From DASSUW01 sp036257565 (GTDB lineage Bacteria; Actinomycetota; Thermoleophilia; Solirubrobacterales; Solirubrobacteraceae): a DNA stretch of 35,047 bases. The DNA is taken from contig DATAFH010000135.1 of NCBI GenBank assembly GCA_036257565.1, positions 1 through 35,047 of the forward strand, read 5' to 3'. The position numbers and the translations under genes are program-made. Below the pieces are notes generated by a model. That model made no database searches. It was not told the origin of the DNA and saw only the letters and a list, made by a program, of their open reading frames with translations. Of this stretch, positions 22,434 through 29,884 are shown one piece after another; within the stretch, counting starts at the first letter, position 1, and each line of letters opens with the position of its first letter.

Positions 22434-24007
22434 GACGGGAGCAGGTCTTCTGGGGCTGGGGAGAGCCGGGAGCGGGGCCGTCGCTGGCGCCGCACGCGGT
22501 CGCGTTTCTGAGCGCGGAGCTGGGCCTCAGCGGCGAGGTCGTGTCACGGCCGGTGGCGCTCGAGGCCGTCCGGCTGCGGGAGCCCGCGCTCGACGATGCC
22601 GTGCGGGAGCGGCTCGCGGCGATCGTCGGTCGAGAGTTCGTGCGCAGCGACCGGGAGGCACGCGTGCTGCGGTGCCGTGGCAAGTCCTACCTCGATCTGC
22701 TCCGGCAGCGGGCGGGGGCGTGCGAGGACGCGCCGGACGCGGTGGTCGCTCCTGCGTCGCACGACGAGGTGTCCGCCGTGCTGCTCGCGTGCGCCGAGAC
22801 GGAGGTCGCGGTCGTGCCGTTTGGCGGTGGGACGAGCGTGGTCGGCGGCCTGGAGCCGCTGCGCGGGCGGTTCAGCGCCCTGGTGTCGCTCGACCTCGCG
22901 CGGATGGACCGCGTGCTCGACGTCGACGCGCGGTCGCTGACCGCGACGCTGGCGCCCGGCCTGCGGCTGCCGGAGGCCGACCATGCGCTGGCGGCGCGCG
23001 AGCTGACGCTCGGCCATGTCCCGCAGAGCTACGAGTGGGCGACGGTCGGCGGCTGCGTGGCCACGCGATCGTCAGGGCAGGCGTCGACGGGGCGGGGGCG
23101 GATCGACGGCAACGTGGTCGGCGTCCGTGTGGCGACACCGGCAGGCGAGCTGGCGGCCCGCACGGTGCCGGCGAGTGCCGCGGGGCCCGACCTGCGGCAG
23201 CTCGTCGCCGGCTCGGAGGGCGTCCTCGGCGTGATCACCGCGGTCAGCCTCCGCGTGCATCCGGCGCCGGCGGCGACGCACTACGAGGCCTGGACGGTGG
23301 CGGGCTTCGAGGCCGGCTGCGACGTCCTGCGCGAGCTCGAGCAGGCGGGAGCCGCTCCTGTCGTCGCCCGGCTGTCCGACGAGGACGAGACGCGGACGAC
23401 GCTCGCGCTGGCCGCTCCCGGCCGCCTGGCCCGGGCGGCGATCCGAGCGCGGGCGGGTGCCGGGGGCTGTCTGCTGATCTGCGGGTGGGAGGATGCACCG
23501 CGGCGGGCCGAGGGCGTGCGGCGGCTGCGCCGCTCGGGGGCGCGGAGCCTCGGCCAAGGACCCGGGCGGGCGTGGCTCGCGTCGCGCTTTGCCGGGCCGC
23601 ACCTGCGCGACGATCTGCTCGACCGCGGGGTCATGGTCGAGACGCTGGAGACGGCCGCGCCGTGGTCGCGGCTGCGGGCGGTGCGCGAGGCGGTGCGGGC
23701 GGCGCTGCCCGGCATCCGCGTCGGCTGCCACGTCTCGCACCTCTATCCGACCGGCGCCTCGTTGTACTTCACGGTGCTCGCGCGCCGGGACGACGCCGAT
23801 CCGGCCGGCCAGTGGCTGGCGGCCAAGGCGGCGGCGACCGACGCGCTGCTCGCCGCCGGTGGGACGCTCACCCACCACCACGCGGTCGGCCGCGACCACG
23901 CGCCGTGGATGGAGGCGGAGGTGGGCCACCTCGGCCTCGACCTGCTGCGCTCCGCGAAGGAGCGGTGCGACCCCGCCGGGATCATGAATCCCGGCAAGCT
24001 GGTCTAG
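22430..24007 (+). CDS. FAD-linked oxidase, alkylglycerone-phosphate synthase-like
   Basis: 525 residues. The FAD-binding PCMH domain contains VVPFGGGTSVVGG, GHVPQSYEWATVGGCVATRS, TGRGRIDGNVVGVRVATPAG and GSEGVLGVITAVSLRVHP. The C-terminal part has LTHHHAVGRDHAPWMEAEVG, with the His triplet H482-H484 found at the active site of alkyldihydroxyacetonephosphate synthase. That enzyme swaps the acyl chain of acyl-DHAP for a fatty alcohol, making ether lipids. Related D-lactate/glycolate oxidases share the fold, but the HHH-x-VG motif and N-terminal QVFWGWGEPG favour AGPS type. ATGA overlap with the SRPBCC gene. Confidence 0.75.
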   Translation: MRREQVFWGWGEPGAGPSLAPHAVAFLSAELGLSGEVVSRPVALEAVRLREPALDDAVRERLAAIVGREFVRSDREARVLRCRGKSYLDLLRQRAGACEDAPDAVVAPASHDEVSAVLLACAETEVAVVPFGGGTSVVGGLEPLRGRFSALVSLDLARMDRVLDVDARSLTATLAPGLRLPEADHALAARELTLGHVPQSYEWATVGGCVATRSSGQASTGRGRIDGNVVGVRVATPAGELAARTVPASAAGPDLRQLVAGSEGVLGVITAVSLRVHPAPAATHYEAWTVAGFEAGCDVLRELEQAGAAPVVARLSDEDETRTTLALAAPGRLARAAIRARAGAGGCLLICGWEDAPRRAEGVRRLRRSGARSLGQGPGRAWLASRFAGPHLRDDLLDRGVMVETLETAAPWSRLRAVREAVRAALPGIRVGCHVSHLYPTGASLYFTVLARRDDADPAGQWLAAKAAATDALLAAGGTLTHHHAVGRDHAPWMEAEVGHLGLDLLRSAKERCDPAGIMNPGKLV

Positions 24008-24933
24008 CCGCTCGGGAGGGTCCCTTCGAGGACCGCGGGGCCGGGCTGCTTCGCCTTCGCGTCGGTCTCGCGCGTGACGAGGACCTTGTCGTAGGTTGCG
24101 AACCAGCGCGGGAACTCGTCCTCGTCGCCCTTCTGCGGCCCGCCCGTGGTCAGCACGCCTTCCTTCGTGACCTGCGACTGCGCGAAGCCGAGGCGCCGCG
24201 GCGCGCCGCCCTCACGGGTGAACCAGACGGCGTAGACCTCACGGCCATTGTTGGCCGGCACGCCCTGCGCCGCGATCGCGAACTGGACCGCGCCGGCCTT
24301 GCCCCGGATCAGCCGCATCAGGCCCGCGGCCTTCGACCCCTCGGGGCCCTGGAGCACGATGTCGTTGCCCGAGGCCACCGGCGTCGCGGTCGCGGCGGCC
24401 TCCGAGGCCGGCGTGGTCGCCTGCGGCTCCTCGTCGTCGCCGCGACCCAATATCAGGTACAGCGCCCCGCCCACCAGCAGCGCCAGGACCCCGATCAGCA
24501 CCGCCCCGCCGAGGCGCGACGAGCGCGGAGCACCGGCCGCCGCCGGCCGCTGCCGGGCCTCGCGCGGGCGCGGACCCGCGGGTGCCGGCTCGTCGCCGTC
24601 CGGGACCGCGGGGATCGTGCCGCCGAGCTCGCGAAGCTGCTCGGCGGCGGCGGCCGCCCACGCGCGTGCGGGCGGGTTCGCGGCGACGGCGGCTCGTGTG
24701 CGGTCGGCCTCGGCGTCGGGCTGCTGGCCGAGGAGCCAGTCCGCGATCCGGCCGCTGTCGACGCCCGCCTCCGGCTCGCCCGCGAGCGCACGCAGGCCGG
24801 CGTCGGCGCGCGCCCGCACGTCGCGCTCGGGGATCGCGAGCATCTCGGAAAGCTCGCCGTACGAGCGACCCTGGCGGAGGACCAGTTCCAGCACCGCGCG
24901 CTGGTCGGGGGCGAGCTTCTCGTACGGGGTCAA
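24004..24933 (-). CDS. Membrane protein: sigma-region-4-like HTH, one membrane helix, RskA-like outer domain
   Basis: 309 residues. Residues 8-50 (LAPDQRAVLELVLRQGRSYG, then ELSEMLAIPERDVRARADAGL) read like sigma factor region 4. A helical region and a Pro/Arg-rich linker follow, then a membrane helix (141-162). The C-terminal domain, with NGREVYAVWFTREGGAPRRLGF, resembles the extracytoplasmic domain of RskA-type anti-sigma-K factors. It would be a one-protein link between envelope sensing and transcription. No zinc-binding HxxxCxxC anti-sigma motif is seen. TTG at 24933 follows TACCCT by 10 nt. It converges with and overlaps the AGPS-like gene by 4 bp. Confidence 0.65.
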   Translation of the reverse strand: MTPYEKLAPDQRAVLELVLRQGRSYGELSEMLAIPERDVRARADAGLRALAGEPEAGVDSGRIADWLLGQQPDAEADRTRAAVAANPPARAWAAAAAEQLRELGGTIPAVPDGDEPAPAGPRPREARQRPAAAGAPRSSRLGGAVLIGVLALLVGGALYLILGRGDDEEPQATTPASEAAATATPVASGNDIVLQGPEGSKAAGLMRLIRGKAGAVQFAIAAQGVPANNGREVYAVWFTREGGAPRRLGFAQSQVTKEGVLTTGGPQKGDEDEFPRWFATYDKVLVTRETDAKAKQPGPAVLEGTLPSG

Positions 24934-24943
24934 GGCCCTGCTG

Positions 24944-24953
24944 AGGGTAGTGT
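24944..24953. promoter_or_regulatory. Overlapping divergent -10 hexamers (RskA-like gene / thioesterase)
   Basis: AGGGTAGTGT. Minus strand TACCCT is 10 nt before TTG 24933; plus strand TAGTGT is 9 nt before ATG 24963. They share the central TA. Confidence 0.4.
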
Positions 24954-24962
24954 GCCCGCCTC

Positions 24963-25391
24963 ATGGTGACCCCCTTCGAAGGCTGGCCAGTCGGCTTCGA
25001 CCGCCTCTACGGCCTCGAGCTGCTCGACCTCGGCGACGAGGAGGTCCACGCCCAGGTGAAGGTGCGCGACGAGCTGCGCCAGCCGGCGGGGCTCGTGCAC
25101 GGCGGCGTGTTCGCCTCGATCGCCGAGACGATGGCCTCGATGGCCACGTGGATGGCCGTCCACGAGCAGGGCCAGACCGCCCAAGGGCTCTCGAACCAGA
25201 CGAGCTTCCTGCGCCCGATCGTCGACGGCACGATCCACGCCGTCGCCCGCCGCCGCCACAGGGGCCGGACGACCTGGGTGTGGGAGGTCGAGATCACCGA
25301 CGACGCCGACCGCCTGTGCGCGCTCGTGCGGATGACGATCGCCGTCAGAGAGCGACCGGAGGCCGACGGCGCGGCCGGTACGCGTTCGTGA
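24963..25391 (+). CDS. PaaI-type hot-dog thioesterase
   Basis: 142 residues. GFDRLYGLELLDLGDEEVHA, the HGGVFASIAETMAS motif around the catalytic region, and SNQTSFLRPIVDGTIHAVAR define a PaaI/YbgC-like hot-dog fold. It should hydrolyse acyl- or aryl-CoA esters; the substrate is unknown. Its last 47 bp overlap the 3' end of the converging nadE gene. ATG 24963 follows TAGTGT by 9 nt; GTG 24966 is an alternative. Confidence 0.85.
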   Translation: MVTPFEGWPVGFDRLYGLELLDLGDEEVHAQVKVRDELRQPAGLVHGGVFASIAETMASMATWMAVHEQGQTAQGLSNQTSFLRPIVDGTIHAVARRRHRGRTTWVWEVEITDDADRLCALVRMTIAVRERPEADGAAGTRS

Positions 25392-27129
25392 TCGGCATCC
25401 GCCGGTCGCGGCCGAAGGCACGCGGCGTGATCTTGATCCCGGGGGGCGCCTGGCGCCGCTTGTACTCCGCGCGGTCCACGAGCGAGACCGCGCGCTCGAC
25501 GGCGTCGGCCGGGAGGCCCGCCCGCTCGAGCTGTGCGGGGTCGTGGTCCTCCTCGACATACGCCTCGAGGATCGCGTCGAGCGTGTCGTAGTCGCCTAGC
25601 GAGTCGGTGTCGCGCTGGTCGTCGCGGAGCTCGGCGCTCGGCGGGCGCTCGATGATCGAGCGCGGGACCGGATGGTCGGCGTCGCGGGCGTTGCGGAAGT
25701 CGACGAGGCGATAGACCAGCGTCTTCGGCACGTCCTTGATGACCGCGAAGCCGCCCGCCGAGTCCCCGTAGAGCGTCGAGTAGCCGACGGAGTTCTCGGA
25801 CTTGTTGCCGGTGGTCAGCACGAGCCAGCCGAACTTGTTCGAGAGCGCCATCAGGATGTTGCCGCGGATGCGGGCCTGGAGGTTCTCCTCGGTGATGTCG
25901 GGCTCGCGATCCCCGAACACGCCGGCCAGCAGCTCGTCGTAGACCTCCATCGCCTTGCCGATCGGGATCTCGATCAGCTCGGCGCCGAGGTTCTCGGCGA
26001 GCACCCGCGCGTCGTCGCGCGTGCCCGACGAGGAGTAGCGCGACGGCATGGTCACGGTGGTCACGCGGTCGGCACCCAGCGCGTCGACCGCGACGAGCAG
26101 CGTGAGCGTCGAGTCGATCCCCCCGGAGAGGCCGATCACCACGTGCTCGAAGCCGTTCTTCTCCACGTAGTCGCGCGTGCCGAGCACGAGCGCGGCGTAG
26201 ACCTCCGCCTCCGGCTCGAGCAGCGGCGCGATCTCACCGCCCAGCGGCCCGTCGTGCGGCTCGCGCGGCAGCGGGCCGAGCTGGCGCACGTCGGGCAGCG
26301 CCCGCCGCACCGGCGGGCGCAGCCGCGTGTCACGGAGCCGGGCGGTGAGCGCCGCCTGCAGGTCCACGGTGGCCACGGTCAGCGCCTCGGCGAACTGCGG
26401 CGAGCGGGCCAGCACGGTCCCCTCGTGGTCGATCAGCAGCGAGTGGCCGTCGAACACGAGCTCGTCCTGGCCGCCGACCATGTTGGTGAACGCCACCGAG
26501 GCCAGGTTGTCGCGTGCCCGCTGGATGAGCATCCGCTCGCGCTCGACGCCCTTGCCGGCGTGGTACGGCGATGCCGACGCGTTGAGGATGAGCGCCGCGC
26601 CCGCCAGCGCCTCCTCCGAGGCCGGCGGCCCCGGCGTCCAGATGTCCTCGCAGATCGTCAGGCCGAGCCGCGCGCCGCCCAGCTCGAGCACCGCGCCTCC
26701 CTCGCCGACCTGGAAGTAGCGCTGCTCGTCGAACACCCCGTAGTTCGGGAGCACCGACTTGCGGTACACGGCCTGCACGGAGCCGTCGGCGAGCACGGCC
26801 AGCGCGTTGTAGACGTCGTCGGCGCGCTCCGGGAAGCCGACGAGCGCCACGATGCCCTCGGCGTCGCGCGCCACCTCGGCCAGCGCCTCATGGCCGGCCT
26901 GCAGGAAGTGCTCCTTGAGCAGCAGGTCCTCCGGCGGGTAGCCCGTGAGCGCGAGCTCGGGGAAGAGCACGAGCTCGGCGCCGGCCTCGCGAGCGGCCTC
27001 GATGTTCGCCGAGATCCGCGCGGCGTTGCCCTCGAGGTCACCCACGCGCGAGTCGATCTGGGCCAGCGCGAGCCGCAGGGGAGGGATGAGGCCGGCCATG
27101 CCGCGCATTTTCCCATGCCCGCTCGTCAC
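25345..27129 (-). CDS. nadE: Glutamine-dependent NAD+ synthetase
   Basis: 594 residues, two domains. The N-terminal nitrilase-type glutaminase has the triad E58 (FPELALTGYPP), K124 (YRKSVLPNYGVF) and C160 (LTICEDIW). The C-terminal synthetase has the ATP loop GLSGGIDSTLTLLVAVDALG (335-340 is SGGIDS), TGNKSENSVGYSTLYGD and GIKITPRAFGRDRRMPI. It converts nicotinate adenine dinucleotide to NAD using glutamine. GTG 27129 overlaps the DUF3105 stop (GTGA); ATG 27108 or 27099 are alternatives close to the conserved start. Third gene of the WS/DGAT operon. Confidence 0.95.
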   Translation of the reverse strand: MTSGHGKMRGMAGLIPPLRLALAQIDSRVGDLEGNAARISANIEAAREAGAELVLFPELALTGYPPEDLLLKEHFLQAGHEALAEVARDAEGIVALVGFPERADDVYNALAVLADGSVQAVYRKSVLPNYGVFDEQRYFQVGEGGAVLELGGARLGLTICEDIWTPGPPASEEALAGAALILNASASPYHAGKGVERERMLIQRARDNLASVAFTNMVGGQDELVFDGHSLLIDHEGTVLARSPQFAEALTVATVDLQAALTARLRDTRLRPPVRRALPDVRQLGPLPREPHDGPLGGEIAPLLEPEAEVYAALVLGTRDYVEKNGFEHVVIGLSGGIDSTLTLLVAVDALGADRVTTVTMPSRYSSSGTRDDARVLAENLGAELIEIPIGKAMEVYDELLAGVFGDREPDITEENLQARIRGNILMALSNKFGWLVLTTGNKSENSVGYSTLYGDSAGGFAVIKDVPKTLVYRLVDFRNARDADHPVPRSIIERPPSAELRDDQRDTDSLGDYDTLDAILEAYVEEDHDPAQLERAGLPADAVERAVSLVDRAEYKRRQAPPGIKITPRAFGRDRRMPITNAYRPRRRPPVAL

Positions 27130-27638
27130 CGCTCACCGTCCTGCGGCGCACCGCGGCCGAGCCACGCCTCCGCGAATGCCCGCAGCTCGGCCGGATCGTC
27201 GCTGCGGAGCGCGCGGCGCCAGGCGAGCGCGACGGTCGGGCCGGGGCGGCGGCCGAGGATCACCGCCTGGCCGGCCGCGGCGAGCTCGGCATCGAAAGGT
27301 CCGGCGACCTCGCGCTGGAGCGCAGCGAGCGCCGGGTCGGGCCGTTCGGACAGGATCACGACGTTCCCGAGCTCGAGGGCGTGGATGAGCTGATCGTCGG
27401 TCAGCGGGCGCCGGTCGCGGGTCACGAGCTCCGGCCGGTGGGTGCCGCTCGTGGGCGGCTCGTCGCCGCTCGCGCTCGCGGGTGTGTCGTGGCTCGCACC
27501 CCGGTCCGGTTGCAGCTCGCCCGGACCCTGCGCAGGGGCGACCTCCGCATCGTCGCGCGACCCGAGCACGAGCACGAGGGCAAGGAGGGCGGCGGCGGCG
27601 ACCACCGCGCCGCCCGCCACGAGCGCCAACCGCCTCAA
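27126..27638 (-). CDS. DUF3105-like membrane-anchored protein
   Basis: 170 residues. One N-terminal membrane helix (about 3-27, LALVAGGAVVAAAALLALVL) is followed by a low-complexity linker. The segment DEPPTSGTHRPELVTRDRRP, then LTDDQLIHALELGNVVIL, resembles the DUF3105 signature (PPTSGPH followed by LVHSLEHGxVV). The second His of the family's HALEHG is Leu here, so any metal- or ligand-binding role may be altered. Function unknown. The TTG start overlaps the WS/DGAT stop as TTGA, and its own stop overlaps nadE. Confidence 0.6.
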   Translation of the reverse strand: MRRLALVAGGAVVAAAALLALVLVLGSRDDAEVAPAQGPGELQPDRGASHDTPASASGDEPPTSGTHRPELVTRDRRPLTDDQLIHALELGNVVILSERPDPALAALQREVAGPFDAELAAAGQAVILGRRPGPTVALAWRRALRSDDPAELRAFAEAWLGRGAPQDGER

Positions 27639-29083
27639 GCGGGGCTCTTGGTCCGCCGCCGGGCGGGACGCGCGCGACCGCCGCGCTTGGTGGCCGGCAC
27701 GCCCGCGGCCGCGGCCAGCTCGTCGATCGCCGAGGTCAGATCGCGGGCGAGGTCGTCGATGTCCTCCATCGCGTCATAGTCGCCGAGCAGCCCGAAGTAG
27801 ATGCGCCCGTCATAGGACATGACCGCGATGCCCAGCGCGGTGTTGAGCACGAGCGGGACCTTCGGGTAGAACGCGCGCAGCCGACGGCCGAGCATGTAGA
27901 GCGGGAACTGCGGGCCGGGGACGTTGGTCACGGTCACATTGAAGAGCCGCTGCAGCGCCTGCAGCCGAGCGCCCTGGTCGAGCAGCGTCGGGGCCGCGAA
28001 GCCGGCCATTCGGGTCAGCGCCCCGGCGCCGATCGCCTGCGCCGAGCCCTTGAGGTCGCCGAGCGCCGTGTGCACGTGGCGGAAGCGCTCGACCGGGTCC
28101 TCGACGCCCACGGGAAGCGGCGCGTAGATTGCGGCCACCTTGTTGCCGAGTGCGCCGCGCTCCTTCTCGACGCGCACGGACACCGGCACCATGGCCTTGA
28201 GCTCGAGCCCTTCGGTGTCGCGCCCATGGCGGATGAGGTGCGCGCGCAGCGCGCCGGCGACGACCGTGAGCACGACGTCGTTGACCGTGCCGCCGAGCGC
28301 GTCCTTGACCGCCTTGAAGCGCGCGAAGTCTGCCTCGGTCCAGGCGAAGCGCCGGTGCGGTCCGATGTGGACGTTGAGCGGGCTGGCGGGAGCGCCGCCG
28401 AGGCCGGCGCCCGCCATCGACGCGAGCCCGGCGAGCGTGCGGGCGGCCTGCGCGCCGGCCCGCCGCGGGGCGGCGACCGCGCCGGCCGCGGCGCGAGCGG
28501 CGTCGAGCGGCGCGGCGGCGCGCTCGGCGAGCGCGTCGGCCAGGAGCGACGCGCCGGAGGGCTCGGGACGCGGATACCAGGCGGGGCCGGGCTCGGCCTC
28601 CGGCGGGTCGGGCTCGAGATCGAAGAGCACGGTCATGATGTCGACGCCGGAGATGCCGTCGACCAGCGCGTGGTGCGTCTTGCACACGAGCGCGAAGCTG
28701 TCGTCGCCGACGCGATCGACGAGCCAGATCTCCCACAGCGGCTTCGCGCGGTCGAGCTGCTGGGAGAACACGCGGCCGGCGAGCCGTCGCAGCTCGGCCT
28801 CGCCCGCGGGGGCGGGGAGGGCGGTGTGGCGCACGTGGTAGCGGGCGTTGAAGTGCGGGTCGTCGACCCATACCGGCCGCGCCTGGGCCAGTGGCGGGAA
28901 CGCGAGCTTCTGGCGGTAGCGCGGCACCAGATGCAGGCGGCTCTCGATCTGTGCCACGAACTCGTCGTACGAGGGCGCCTCGCCGTCGAACACGAGCACG
29001 GATCCCACGTGCATGTGGGCGCCCGCCTTCTCGAGCGAGAGGAACGAGGCGTCGAGCCCGGACAGGCGGTCGGGGTTCGCCAT
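27635..29083 (-). CDS. Wax ester synthase / diacylglycerol acyltransferase (WS/DGAT)
   Basis: 482 residues. The N-terminal DRLSGLDASFLSLEKAGAHMHVGSV, the catalytic HHALVDG (137-143) and PLWEIW are diagnostic, as are GGTVNDVVLTVVAGALR and the C-terminal NVTVTNVPGPQFPLYMLG. It joins acyl-CoA to fatty alcohols or diacylglycerol, making storage wax or triacylglycerol. The last 20 residues are strongly basic (KRGGRARPARRRTKSPA), possibly for membrane or lipid-droplet contact. First gene of a coupled minus-strand operon with DUF3105 and nadE. ATG 29083; no clear -10 of the TANNNT form was found. Confidence 0.92.
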   Translation of the reverse strand: MANPDRLSGLDASFLSLEKAGAHMHVGSVLVFDGEAPSYDEFVAQIESRLHLVPRYRQKLAFPPLAQARPVWVDDPHFNARYHVRHTALPAPAGEAELRRLAGRVFSQQLDRAKPLWEIWLVDRVGDDSFALVCKTHHALVDGISGVDIMTVLFDLEPDPPEAEPGPAWYPRPEPSGASLLADALAERAAAPLDAARAAAGAVAAPRRAGAQAARTLAGLASMAGAGLGGAPASPLNVHIGPHRRFAWTEADFARFKAVKDALGGTVNDVVLTVVAGALRAHLIRHGRDTEGLELKAMVPVSVRVEKERGALGNKVAAIYAPLPVGVEDPVERFRHVHTALGDLKGSAQAIGAGALTRMAGFAAPTLLDQGARLQALQRLFNVTVTNVPGPQFPLYMLGRRLRAFYPKVPLVLNTALGIAVMSYDGRIYFGLLGDYDAMEDIDDLARDLTSAIDELAAAAGVPATKRGGRARPARRRTKSPA

Positions 29084-29137
29084 GGCCAGCGATTCTGGCG
29101 TGTTCCTCGGGGTTCGACAAGCTTTAGACAGTCCGTG

Positions 29138-29166
29138 TTGTAAATCTTGAACATGCTGTATAGACT
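29138..29166 (+). promoter_or_regulatory. Promoter of the orphan ECF sigma gene
   Basis: TTGTAA (29138-29143), 17-bp spacer, TAGACT (29161-29166), then 8 nt to GTG 29175. It lies in one of the most A/T-rich stretches of the window (about 29105-29170). This is a housekeeping-type promoter with both boxes, which most other candidates here lack. Confidence 0.5.
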
Positions 29167-29174
29167 TGTGGCTC

Positions 29175-29711
29175 GTGAACCTCTCCGATCCCCAGACGGT
29201 CGCCAGGATCTACGACGAGCATGGCGCGAGCGTGTACGCCGCCGCGTACCGGATCCTGGGCGACGGGGCGCGGGCCCAGGACGTCGTGCAGGACGTCTTT
29301 CTGCGGCTCTGGCGCCGCCCCACCGCATTCGACGCCCGGCGCGGCGAGCTGGGCTCGTACCTGCGCCTGATGGCGCGCTCGCGCGCGCTCGACCTGTGGC
29401 GCGAGTCGCAGGCGGCCGGCCGTGCGTCGGATCGCCTGAAGATCGTCGTCGAGCACGACGACGGACGTCGCGAGGAGCGCCCGTCCGACGCGGCCGAGCT
29501 CGGCGACGCACGAGCGACGGTCCGGGCGGCGCTCGGGCGCTTGCCCGAAGCCCAGCGCGAGGCGCTCGTGCTCGCCTACTGGTGCGGCCTGACGGCCGAC
29601 GAGATCGCGCGCCGCTCTGCGGTCCCGCTGGGAACCGCCAAGAGCCGCATCCGGCTCGGGCTCGCCAAGCTGCGCTCCGAGTGCGGCGAGCAGCTCGCCG
29701 TGGCCGTGTGA
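29175..29711 (+). CDS. ECF-type RNA polymerase sigma factor
   Basis: 178 residues. Region 2 reads GASVYAAAYRILGDGARAQDVVQDVFLRLWRRP and RGELGSYLRLMARSRALDLWR. Region 4 reads LGRLPEAQREALVLAYWCGLTADEIARRSAVPLGTAKSRIRLGLAKLR. It resembles the SigK/RpoE-like ECF groups. No anti-sigma gene is next to it; the RskA-like protein at 24004 is 4 kb away and not obviously co-regulated. GTG 29175 is chosen because TAGACT is 8 nt upstream; TTG 29166 would begin inside the -10. Confidence 0.9.
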   Translation: MNLSDPQTVARIYDEHGASVYAAAYRILGDGARAQDVVQDVFLRLWRRPTAFDARRGELGSYLRLMARSRALDLWRESQAAGRASDRLKIVVEHDDGRREERPSDAAELGDARATVRAALGRLPEAQREALVLAYWCGLTADEIARRSAVPLGTAKSRIRLGLAKLRSECGEQLAVAV

Positions 29712-29723
29712 CGACCCGCACAA

Positions 29724-29739
29724 GGTTGCGCGAGCAACC
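29724..29739 (+). terminator. Hairpin after the ECF sigma gene
   Basis: GGTTGC-GCGA-GCAACC, a 6-bp perfect stem with a GNRA-type tetraloop, 13 nt after the sigma stop codon. It is followed by ATTGCT, only weakly T-rich, so it may be a terminator or a structure in the leader of the next gene. A TAGTCT hexamer follows at 29745-29750. Confidence 0.35.
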
Positions 29740-29744
29740 ATTGC

Positions 29745-29750
29745 TAGTCT
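29745..29750 (+). promoter_or_regulatory. -10 hexamer TAGTCT, candidate promoter of the RlpA-like gene
   Basis: Would give a leader of about 128 nt to TTG 29885. That leader is G-rich and contains GGGGGAC and CCCCCTCGCAGGC segments that could pair. No open frame of normal codon use lies in 29757-29884. Confidence 0.35.
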
Positions 29751-29884
29751 GAAAAACAGTTCGGCCATGCGAGCCGCGGGCGCACGAGGCGCGCGCGGGC
29801 GGGGGACGCTGGGTCACCGCGCGCTCGATGGCGCGCGTCAATCCCCCTCGCAGGCACACCGGCCGCGATCCCAAGGAGGTCACC

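Noticed and set aside
22672..24969. A 765-codon plus-strand open frame over the AGPS-like and RskA-like genes
   Set aside because: Arg/Gly/Ala-rich out-of-frame reading; the overlapping frames give clear protein families.
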